10,656 nucleotides of DNA, from the NCBI GenBank assembly GCA_964577145.1, contig CAZNXM010000048.1, positions 1 through 10,656 on the forward strand, written 5' to 3'. The position numbers and the translations under genes are program-made. Below the pieces are notes generated by a model. That model was not told where the DNA came from. It saw nothing but the letters and a program-made list of their open reading frames with translations, and made no database searches. This stretch comes from MGIIa-K1 sp964577145. GTDB taxonomy: Archaea > Thermoplasmatota > Poseidoniia > Poseidoniales > Poseidoniaceae. Positions 1 to 6,606 of this stretch are shown here, piece by piece (within the stretch, counting starts at the first letter, position 1; every line of letters begins with the position of its first letter).

Positions 1-540
1 ACTCGAAACCTCACATTATCACGATTCCTTCATGCCCTCGGCATGGAACGAATCGGACCAGAGGTTGCGGCTACTATTTCTCAGCATTTTGTTAGTTTGG
101 GGCGCATTTTGGAATGGACGAATGGTGATGATTTGGAAGAGTTAACCGTTGTTGATGGCATTGGTGAGAAAGTGGCCCAGATATTTAGGAATGGAATACA
201 GAAACGCCGTGGACTCATAGAAGATTTGTCAACGATAATCGAAATTATCGATGAAGAACCGGCTGCAACTGGCGTACTTGAAGGACGTACTTTTTGCATA
301 ACAGGTTCACTTACTAAACCTCGAAAGGAAATTGCCTTAGCAATCAAAAACGCAGGAGGAAGAGTAGTTAGTAGCGTTAGTAACAGTCTCGATGTCTTGG
401 TGGCTGGAGATAATGCGGGAAGTAAATTATCCAAGGCTCAAAGCCTTGGGCTAGTAGTTTGGAGTGAAGAGGAATTATTCCTGGAAATTAGCAATGACTC
501 CGTCAAAGATATGGCTTCCAAGACCCTATTCGATTTCTGA
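1..540 (+). CDS. ligA: NAD-dependent DNA ligase, C-terminal part (5'-truncated by window edge)
   Basis: The reading frame is open from base 1 and enters the window in mid-gene; 179 codons plus a TGA stop are present. The ATG at 43 is an internal methionine, not the start. The first ~75 visible residues match the helix-hairpin-helix region of bacterial-type LigA (LSRFLHALGMERIG, then VDGIGEKVA). Residues ~92-165 form a BRCT domain (LEGRTFCITGSL, NAGGRVVSSVSNSLDVLVAGD, GSKLSKAQSLGL). The enzyme seals nicks in duplex DNA using NAD+; the catalytic adenylation domain lies outside the window. The extreme C-terminus, SKTLFDF, follows the BRCT domain and resembles an archaeal PCNA-interacting peptide. 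Most archaea use ATP-dependent ligases, so a LigA here is notable and probably of bacterial origin. Family assignment is firm. Confidence 0.93.
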   Translation, partial: TRNLTLSRFLHALGMERIGPEVAATISQHFVSLGRILEWTNGDDLEELTVVDGIGEKVAQIFRNGIQKRRGLIEDLSTIIEIIDEEPAATGVLEGRTFCITGSLTKPRKEIALAIKNAGGRVVSSVSNSLDVLVAGDNAGSKLSKAQSLGLVVWSEEELFLEISNDSVKDMASKTLFDF

Positions 541-575
541 CCTAATGGGGTAGACTTCATACCTGAATAGTCGAT

Positions 576-581
576 GAGGAG
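576..581 (+). promoter_or_regulatory. Shine-Dalgarno-like site for the 585 gene
   Basis: GAGGAG ends 3 nt before the ATG at 585. The spacing is short but usable. It supports 585 as the start, which also puts a clean signal peptide at the N-terminus. Confidence 0.45.
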
Positions 582-584
582 ACT

Positions 585-2975
585 ATGCGTCGTATTACAG
601 CCGCAATACTTGTGCTAATTTTCGCCATGTCTTTGGCTTCACCATTGAGTGAAGGAAAAGAAAATGGTATTTACAACAGAACTAATGGTTGTACATGTCA
701 TTATGCCGGCTCAACAACCACCGCATTGACAGGAACTCCTACAGATTATTCTCCGGGCCAGACCTATTCTCTGACGCTAACTGTTGCAGGTGGAGGTAGT
801 GGCAAAGGCGGATTCTCAATGAATGTCAATAAAGGCTCATTTTCAAATCCAGGCACCTCTGTGAAAATAAATAATAGCGATAATAAACAGGCAACCCATT
901 CTAATCCGAATGTAAGAACATGGGCGCTTGATTGGAATGCTCCATCATCAGGTTCTGGTACTGTAACTTTCAATTGGGGAGTTATTGAAGCAAATGGAAA
1001 TGGTCAGAATACAGGAGATAACAGAAATACAGGTTCAAAGAGCGTACCCGAATCTGTTTCGAATAGTCCACCTTCAGTTTCAAATGTACAAATCTCTCCA
1101 TCTTCCGCATTTACCGGAGACACATTGTCACTTACCTACAATTACAACGATGGCGATGGTGATTCTGAAAGTGGGACTCAAATTAGATGGTACAAAAATA
1201 GCAATCTTGTTTCTACTCGTAACAACATGAATACCGTGCCATCATCGATGACTATGAAAGGCGAAACATGGGATGTTGAAGTCACACCAAGTGACGGAAC
1301 CGACCAAGGAAGTCTCGTTCAATCAAATAGCGTGACTATTCAAAACTCAGCACCAGTGGCCTCTGGTTCAATCAATCCATCTACTCCCATGGAAGATGAT
1401 GACCTGACTCTTTCATGGTCTGGCTCAGATGCCGACACAGACCAAACCACTCTTGCTGGAATCGAGTGGTTTGTAGATGGTAGCGTTGTCGAAACTTTTG
1501 ATGACACAACAACTGTTCCTTCGATTGCGATTCGTTCTGGCGATGTTTGGCATGCAAGAGTGATGGTGAATGACGGTGAAATGAACAGTCTCTGGTTTAC
1601 CGTTCCAAGTATTACAGTTGGGTCCACGAATTCTGCACCCACCATGTTGAGTGTAACTCTCGCAGGACCGTATACCACTGTAGATGATTTGATAGCATCT
1701 GCTCTAGCAAATGATGCCGATGGCGACTCTCTAACCTATGAGTGGCAGTGGCCTGGATCTACAGTTACAACAAACACACTTTCTTCTGCATTGACAACTA
1801 AGGGAGATAGCTGGACTGTGAAATGCAGAGTAACCGATGGCTCTGCATATTCTGCATGGATGGAATCTAGTCCTGTAATAATTCAAAATTCAGCGCCCGT
1901 AATAGAGAGTCTATCTATTGATCAAGACACAGTTTGGTTCCAAGAGAATGCAACATGGTCTCATGTTGCAAGTGATGTTGATGGCGACCAAATTACGATT
2001 TTAGAACAATGGAGTCAAAACGGAGATGAATTGACATTAACCATCCAAGCAAGAGATACCGATATGTCATTATCACCAACAGTTAGTGATACAGTACTCA
2101 TCGTAAATGCGCCTCCGTCTGTTTCTTTCGATGGTGAACTAAGTCAAGATTCGTTGAGTGACCTCGCTCCTGTATTCACTACAGACGACCTAAATTCAGA
2201 TGCGGTCACACTCTCATATGAATGGATGAGGAATGGATACATTACGTCTTTTAATTCCTCAGCAGTTCCCGCCATTAGCCTCGCTCCTGAAGATACTTGG
2301 ATTGTAGCAGTTACCCCAAATGATGGCATGGATGATGGAGATACTTTGTTGGTTGAATTCACCATTAGCAATATCGCTCCAAGTGCGGCAATTACAATGA
2401 ATAATAACGCTCTAATCGGCGTCCCAACAACTCTTTCTGCAATCTCTTCTGTTGATGTTGACGGAGTAATTTATGAAGTAATTTGGACAATAGATTCGAT
2501 GACATATAGCGGATTGACAATCCAATATGTACCAACTACAGCTTCGACAAATGTCAACGTAACCGTCTATGATTACAGTGGCGCATCATCTTCTCATTCT
2601 GCAATATTGCTTGCTACACCTGCACCAACTGCAAATAATGTCAATGTGAAAATCGTTGAAAACGAGGTAACCCTTTCTTGGAGTGGAGATGCTACTGAGT
2701 GGGCAATTTACCGTGATGGCGCCCAAATCGGTACCACTACGGATAACAAATGGAAAGACCAACCTCCAATTGAAGGCGACTATACCTATGGCGTTGGTGC
2801 CGTAGTAGATGGTACTGCAATCCCGATTCATGAAGAGACGTCTGCAAGCCTTGCAGTAGATGATTCAATCGAAGAACAAGGCCCAGCAACAACCGCTGGA
2901 CTGATTATTGGAATTGTCATGATATTGATTGGTGGTGCTGGCGTCGCCCTTTCTTTCATTCCAAGGAGGGATTGA
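585..2975 (+). CDS. Exported CxCH / choice-of-anchor-V-like protein with tandem Ig-like repeats and C-terminal membrane anchor
   Basis: A 796-residue surface protein. Residues 1-24 are a Sec-type signal peptide (MRR, then a hydrophobic core). A cysteine motif C36-T-C38-H39 follows at once. Residues ~40-160 resemble the Reeler/choice-of-anchor-V beta sandwich (SPGQTYSLTLTV, then TH at 104-105, WALDWNAPSSGSGTVTFNWG, ANGNG). Five Ig/PKD-like repeats follow, at ~161-253, 254-348, 349-434, 435-507 and 508-595, most linked by an N-[ST/I]-A-P motif; a sixth beta domain covers 596-675 and an FN3-like domain ~680-758. Residues ~768-790 form one transmembrane helix, ending in RRD, so the bulk faces outside. 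It is the first gene of an operon, its TGA directly abutting the next ATG. Acidic DGDGD/DADGD turns could bind calcium. The CxCH motif could hold heme or metal, but its spacing is non-canonical. Function unknown. Confidence 0.85.
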   Translation: MRRITAAILVLIFAMSLASPLSEGKENGIYNRTNGCTCHYAGSTTTALTGTPTDYSPGQTYSLTLTVAGGGSGKGGFSMNVNKGSFSNPGTSVKINNSDNKQATHSNPNVRTWALDWNAPSSGSGTVTFNWGVIEANGNGQNTGDNRNTGSKSVPESVSNSPPSVSNVQISPSSAFTGDTLSLTYNYNDGDGDSESGTQIRWYKNSNLVSTRNNMNTVPSSMTMKGETWDVEVTPSDGTDQGSLVQSNSVTIQNSAPVASGSINPSTPMEDDDLTLSWSGSDADTDQTTLAGIEWFVDGSVVETFDDTTTVPSIAIRSGDVWHARVMVNDGEMNSLWFTVPSITVGSTNSAPTMLSVTLAGPYTTVDDLIASALANDADGDSLTYEWQWPGSTVTTNTLSSALTTKGDSWTVKCRVTDGSAYSAWMESSPVIIQNSAPVIESLSIDQDTVWFQENATWSHVASDVDGDQITILEQWSQNGDELTLTIQARDTDMSLSPTVSDTVLIVNAPPSVSFDGELSQDSLSDLAPVFTTDDLNSDAVTLSYEWMRNGYITSFNSSAVPAISLAPEDTWIVAVTPNDGMDDGDTLLVEFTISNIAPSAAITMNNNALIGVPTTLSAISSVDVDGVIYEVIWTIDSMTYSGLTIQYVPTTASTNVNVTVYDYSGASSSHSAILLATPAPTANNVNVKIVENEVTLSWSGDATEWAIYRDGAQIGTTTDNKWKDQPPIEGDYTYGVGAVVDGTAIPIHEETSASLAVDDSIEEQGPATTAGLIIGIVMILIGGAGVALSFIPRRD
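2963..2970 (+). promoter_or_regulatory. Strong Shine-Dalgarno site for the 2976 gene
   Basis: AAGGAGGG lies inside the last codons of the upstream gene, 5 nt before the ATG at 2976. This is the best ribosome binding site in the window. It fixes the start of the second operon gene and argues that it is translated from a polycistronic message. Confidence 0.7.
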
Positions 2976-4094
2976 ATGCGTAAAACACTCATAATCGCAA
3001 TGGTGCTATTACTCCTATCAACGGGGATTTCTACTGCAAATCCAGGTGGAGAGGGCGATGCCCTCAGGTCGATGGAGTGCGGCGGCTCGTGTCATGGCGA
3101 TGCCGGCTCAAATGATATTTCAGCAGCAACGGTTTCAGTAATTGTTGAGGATCAGGTTTGGGCCGGATTATTCACGACAGTTTCAGTTGTTGTTGAAGGA
3201 GTTGAACCTTCTTCCAAGCGACTTGTTGGAGTATTCCTTCTAACAAATGAGAATGGGGCAAAAGATACCCCTGCTCATGAAGGTTGGACGATAGTATCCG
3301 ATGCGAATGGAGGCACGAATAATTATGTTGAACTCGAATATCCAAGAGATGCAGACTCACTCACATTTACTTGGACCCTGAGAGCCCCGGATGCCCCGAT
3401 TGAACACAATTTGTTAGCGACAGTCCATCACGGTAGTGAGGACGGAGGTAATGCTTTCCAAGGGCAATCTGAGACTATTGTAATCGATGTGTGGACGCCA
3501 CCGGAGAACCTTGCCAGATTAGCAGCAGATTGGGAGCCACCGGCAACGAGAAATATCGGAGAATCGACAACGATTTCACTTGAAACCGAGGATGTCACAT
3601 CTTTTACAGCAGAGTATCGAATAGATGGCGGAGAGCCAGTTAGCCTACTGGTATCCGATGGTTCCTTTACCCTTCCAGCAGCGGTCAACCCTGGTGTAGT
3701 TGAATGGAGAGCACATCTCGAAGGCGATGGGCCAGATCAAACTACAGTTTGGTTCAGATTGGTAGCTGCAGAGCCAGCTTGGGAAGTAGACGAAACGGCA
3801 TTATTCTTGCAGGCCTTTGCCTTGTTATTCCTCTTTGCAGGTCTAGTGATAATGCAACGCCCATCAAATGAAGCTGAAATGAAATCATACGACCAAACAG
3901 ATCAGGTTCCAGCAATGGATACCGTTGCTAATTCTATGTATGGAGGAGCAGCAGAGATATTCACACAACCAATGCAATCTCATTCGGGACCTCCACTCCC
4001 CCCTGGTGGTTTACCAGCAGGATGGACTATGGAACAATGGCAACATTACGGCCAAGAACATTTAGATTCTATTCAAGGGGGCGGAATACAATGA
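2976..4094 (+). CDS. Exported CX3CH membrane-anchored protein with cytoplasmic GWTMEQW tail
   Basis: A 372-residue protein. Residues 1-21 are a signal peptide (MRKTLIIAMVLLLLSTGIST). C35-G-G-S-C39-H40 follows, a CX3CH cluster directly after the cleavage region, in the same place as CxCH in the upstream product. Residues ~50-172 form a beta domain resembling choice-of-anchor V (TFTWTLRAPDAP, then H144 and H151-H152 in LLATVHHG). A second beta domain spans ~175-262. Residues ~274-294 are a transmembrane helix, followed by a ~78-residue tail predicted to be cytoplasmic, rich in Q, P, G and M, with GLPAGWTMEQWQHYG near the end. The start is set by a strong ribosome binding site and by direct abutment to the upstream stop (TGAATG). 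Its own stop overlaps the next ATG (ATGA), implying translational coupling. The paired Cys-Cys-His proteins suggest a shared redox or heme/metal role; this is not proven. Confidence 0.85.
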   Translation: MRKTLIIAMVLLLLSTGISTANPGGEGDALRSMECGGSCHGDAGSNDISAATVSVIVEDQVWAGLFTTVSVVVEGVEPSSKRLVGVFLLTNENGAKDTPAHEGWTIVSDANGGTNNYVELEYPRDADSLTFTWTLRAPDAPIEHNLLATVHHGSEDGGNAFQGQSETIVIDVWTPPENLARLAADWEPPATRNIGESTTISLETEDVTSFTAEYRIDGGEPVSLLVSDGSFTLPAAVNPGVVEWRAHLEGDGPDQTTVWFRLVAAEPAWEVDETALFLQAFALLFLFAGLVIMQRPSNEAEMKSYDQTDQVPAMDTVANSMYGGAAEIFTQPMQSHSGPPLPPGGLPAGWTMEQWQHYGQEHLDSIQGGGIQ

Positions 4095-4600
4095 TTTCAG
4101 CTGGAACACTACATGTGATCTCAACTGAATTAGTTGTTGGAATGTTTGCATTATCGGGAATTTGCTTCTTGATGTGCATGCTTGGTAAAGGCCCAGAAGT
4201 GAAGGTAAATGTTGCTCACTGGGCACTATTAGGGGGCCTATTGGCAACTCCAGCAGCAATTATTACTGGAGTTCTTGCAGCACCGGGTGAAGGAATAGAA
4301 AACCCATTATTGGCAAATAAACTACTCCTTTCAATGTCCGCAGTTGGTCTTGCAATTGGCGTATTGATTCGCAGGTGGAAAGGTGTTGAAGTAGACCGCC
4401 TTCATTCGGGAATTGGCATGATTTCGGTAGGAATGATATTGCTAACTGCGGGAATTGGTGGAGAATTTTCCCGTGGAGAGACACTTATCTTCTTTATTCC
4501 AAAAGAAACAGTCTTCCTCTTCCCAATTTGGGTGAGCGCAATAGTTCTGATACTAGGTATGGTACTATTAGGAAAATCAGCCGTACAACATCGAGGATGA
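4091..4600 (+). CDS. Polytopic membrane protein, DUF2231-like
   Basis: A 169-residue integral membrane protein. Helices are predicted at ~8-30, 43-63, 75-95, 105-122 and 140-162. The first four resemble the four-helix DUF2231 fold: a histidine at the start of helix 1 (H8), H43 opening helix 2, a TPAAIITGVLAAPGE helix-2 end, NPLLANKLLL, then L-H105-S-G opening helix 4 and AGIGGEFSRG at its end, where the family usually has a GGE-containing motif. The fifth helix is an addition. Membrane-boundary histidines could ligate heme b, but I infer this only from their positions. The ATG at 4091 overlaps the upstream stop and is preceded by the G-rich AGGGGGCGGA, so I prefer it to the upstream in-frame ATG at 4022, which would add 23 polar residues. 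Third gene of the 585-4600 operon. Its last 24 bases overlap the convergent PAC2 gene. Confidence 0.8.
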   Translation: MISAGTLHVISTELVVGMFALSGICFLMCMLGKGPEVKVNVAHWALLGGLLATPAAIITGVLAAPGEGIENPLLANKLLLSMSAVGLAIGVLIRRWKGVEVDRLHSGIGMISVGMILLTAGIGGEFSRGETLIFFIPKETVFLFPIWVSAIVLILGMVLLGKSAVQHRG

Positions 4601-5377
4601 AGGCGACGGAGAATCAGCGCTTTCAGCTCCGTCTACTAGCATCTTCAGTTGTTCTTCAAGTGCCATCGCTTCCTTGAGTAAAGGTTCGTGGTCAAGATCA
4701 ACGATTGGTAAGAGAGTGTTTAGTTTCTCGATAATTACTGCAGCAGCTCTAGCATCTGGGAAGCGGGGGTCTGCTTCTACCATTATGCTCAAAATATTGC
4801 GGCCACGGCGATTTGCTTCACCCAACAAGACCCCCGTAATTCCTTTGATAACACCCTGTTCAACCATTGGAATTCCGAGTTCTTCCAGCATTGCTCGCAT
4901 TTCAGGAGTTGCACCAACACCGAGTACATCAATTTCCTCAGTATCTTCGTAATCGACCATAGGTTCTTGGCCATTCAATCCGCCTTTCATTCCCTTACGA
5001 GCAAATGCATCAATCAAAACGCCCTTGCTAGTTTTGGCATTTTTCGACCAATCAAACATCGAAGTAACAATGTCGTGAACTAATGGGTCAGGCACCATCA
5101 ATTCACTCATTAGAAGAATTACTTTGTCACATCCGTCGACAGTGCAAACCGGGTCACCAGAGTAGACACGAATAGGAGGAAGGGGCACCCCTTCATTGAC
5201 CAAACAAAGTGCAGGTAGTTCAGGGTGAGTAACTCCTCCTATGTATTTCAAATCGAGGTGATCAATCAAGAAATGAGCCACAACACTCGAGACCATTCCT
5301 ACTGAAGGGAAGCAGCAAACGATGAGCGCACCTTCAGTTTCGACTCCCTCATCTATTCGAACGGTAGCCTTCGTCAT
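4577..5377 (-). CDS. PAC2-family proteasome assembly chaperone/activator-like protein
   Basis: A 266-residue cytoplasmic protein of the PAC2 family, to which eukaryotic proteasome assembly chaperones and archaeal PbaA/PbaB belong. Family hallmarks include ALIVCCFPSVGMVSSVVAHFLIDHLDLKYIGGVTHPELP (positions ~17-55), a DKVILLMSEL strand, GVGATPEM, a VIKGITGVLLGEANRRG segment (~177-192) and an EADPRFPDARAA helix. A flexible linker rich in Ser, Pro and Ala (~251-262) leads to the C-terminus MLYG. Its last three residues, L-Y-G, fit the hydrophobic-Tyr-any (HbYX) motif with which activators dock on the 20S alpha ring. A TTG start at 5407 with a G-rich upstream stretch is possible. I prefer the ATG at 5377 because an AT-rich element lies 28 nt upstream of it and the fold begins there. 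The gene converges with and overlaps the 4091 gene by 24 bases. Confidence 0.88.
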   Translation of the reverse strand: MTKATVRIDEGVETEGALIVCCFPSVGMVSSVVAHFLIDHLDLKYIGGVTHPELPALCLVNEGVPLPPIRVYSGDPVCTVDGCDKVILLMSELMVPDPLVHDIVTSMFDWSKNAKTSKGVLIDAFARKGMKGGLNGQEPMVDYEDTEEIDVLGVGATPEMRAMLEELGIPMVEQGVIKGITGVLLGEANRRGRNILSIMVEADPRFPDARAAAVIIEKLNTLLPIVDLDHEPLLKEAMALEEQLKMLVDGAESADSPSPSSSMLYG

Positions 5378-5401
5378 GGTTTGACCAGAGAGGACCTCCC
5401 G

Positions 5402-5408
5402 TATCAAT
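5402..5408 (-). promoter_or_regulatory. Box-A-like element for the PAC2-family gene
   Basis: On the minus strand this reads ATTGATA, centred 28 nt upstream of the ATG at 5377. This is the distance expected of an archaeal TATA box if the transcript begins at the start codon (leaderless). Confidence 0.35.
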
Positions 5409-5430
5409 CTCCCCCCAACAATACGAAGCG

Positions 5431-5437
5431 ATTTGAA
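5431..5437 (+). promoter_or_regulatory. Box-A-like element for the RecB-like nuclease gene
   Basis: ATTTGAA is centred 27 nt upstream of the ATG at 5461, which has no clear ribosome binding site. It would form a short divergent promoter region with the PAC2-family gene. The match to a TATA consensus is weak. Confidence 0.3.
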
Positions 5438-5460
5438 GGTGGACGAATCACGTAATAGTC

Positions 5461-6606
5461 ATGGCGGAGCAACGAAGTCACACCCTCTCCCCATCTGCCT
5501 GGAATCGATATGAGACTTGTCCGCGTATGTATTGGCTAAGCAGACAGAGGCTTCCACGTAAAGCCGGTATGGCCGCAAGCCTAGGGACAGCGGTCCATGC
5601 ATCTGTTGAAGACATCCTTCAGATTGACCTTTCCAACAAAGATGATTCCGATACTCATTGGTTACCTGAGATGGCTGAAAATTTCCTCAAAACACGATGG
5701 GCTGAAGAAAAAGAAATCTTCATGGCAACACCACGTCGCCCAATGTGGAAAGAAAAAGAGTGGGATAAAGCAATGCGAATGCAACGTAGCGCCATTCGAA
5801 TGCTTCTTGCTTTTATCGGTGCTGAAGGCACAACTCCGCTACAGGTAACAGTTGCAATGTGGAAGGCATTACTCTCCAGAGTAATCGCGGTTGAAGGTGA
5901 ATTGAGAACAAGTGATAACCGGTTGATGGGGCGATTGGATATGCTTCTTGCAGATGTTGATTCAGATGGTAAAATCAAGAGTTGGGTTGTTGCAGATCTC
6001 AAGACCGGTAGGGCACCAGAAGACGATTTGAAACCTGAGGTTCAACGCCAATTGCTACTTTACCGTGACATTCTACTCTCCAATAACCCGAATGCACCAC
6101 CAGTGCGAACTGAAGGATGGTATACTGCAAATGCAACTACATATGGCGCTGAAGGACCTTCTGTATTGGAAGATGCTCTTGAAGCATGGGCGGCAACACA
6201 ACCGACAGAAACCCCCCTTCCCGCTACCCCTGGTCCAGATTCATGCGGAGGGTTCTGCGATTGGAAAGCATGGTGCCCACATTGGTGGAATTGGCGCCTT
6301 GAAAGCGGAACTCTTGGCAAATCAGATTTTTCTGACGCGGTAATCCTACTACACCATATCGACGAGTCTAATGGCTCGGGTGTTGCAGAAATTTGCGAGC
6401 CAGCAAATGCAGAAGGTAGGGCAATGCCAACAGGTATTCAAATTCCGATTTCATTTGATGGCCGTGGATTAGAAGCTCTCAAGGAACTACTTTCAACAGG
6501 ACATCAGGGTCCGATTTTCATTGGTGGTGCAATGACAAATCGTGCAACATGGAGAGTTGGACATTGGTGCGATGTACTAGCGTGGTCACCCATTGCGGAC
6601 AGCTGA
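5461..6606 (+). CDS. RecB/Cas4-like PD-(D/E)XK nuclease with Fe-S cluster cysteines
   Basis: A 381-residue predicted DNA exonuclease/endonuclease of the PD-(D/E)XK superfamily (RecB-C-terminal/AddB/Cas4-like). Visible motifs in order: SPSAWNRYETCPRMYWL with the first cysteine C20; GTAVH at 42-46, with the metal-binding motif histidine; GRLD with D160; VVADLKTG with D179 and K181, the catalytic D-x-K pair; QRQLLLY at 195-201, the conserved Q-x-x-x-x-Y; and C262, C266, C272, which with C20 can ligate a 4Fe-4S cluster, as in AddB and Cas4. A ~100-residue C-terminal extension follows (GIQIPISFDGRG, then GPIFIGGAMTNRATWRVGHW) that I do not recognise; it looks beta-rich. No cas genes or CRISPR repeats are nearby, so a general DNA repair or end-processing role is likelier than adaptation. 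Its last 21 bases overlap the convergent exonuclease gene. Confidence 0.85.
   Translation: MAEQRSHTLSPSAWNRYETCPRMYWLSRQRLPRKAGMAASLGTAVHASVEDILQIDLSNKDDSDTHWLPEMAENFLKTRWAEEKEIFMATPRRPMWKEKEWDKAMRMQRSAIRMLLAFIGAEGTTPLQVTVAMWKALLSRVIAVEGELRTSDNRLMGRLDMLLADVDSDGKIKSWVVADLKTGRAPEDDLKPEVQRQLLLYRDILLSNNPNAPPVRTEGWYTANATTYGAEGPSVLEDALEAWAATQPTETPLPATPGPDSCGGFCDWKAWCPHWWNWRLESGTLGKSDFSDAVILLHHIDESNGSGVAEICEPANAEGRAMPTGIQIPISFDGRGLEALKELLSTGHQGPIFIGGAMTNRATWRVGHWCDVLAWSPIADS

Noticed and set aside
4022..4090. Upstream in-frame ATG for the DUF2231-like protein
   Set aside because: It would overlap the coding region of the previous gene by 73 bases and add a polar, Arg-rich segment before the first membrane helix; the ATGA overlap start at 4091 is preferred.
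4674..4952. 92-codon plus-strand open frame inside the PAC2-family gene
   Set aside because: It is a Ser/Ile-rich shadow of a well-supported minus-strand gene.
6060..6343. Open frames on both strands inside the RecB-like nuclease gene
   Set aside because: They overlap the region encoding the catalytic tyrosine and Fe-S cysteines and have no independent features.
5461..6606. RecB/Cas4-like nuclease as evidence of a CRISPR system
   Set aside because: No repeat-spacer array or other cas gene lies in the window, and the length and C-terminal extension exceed a typical Cas4.
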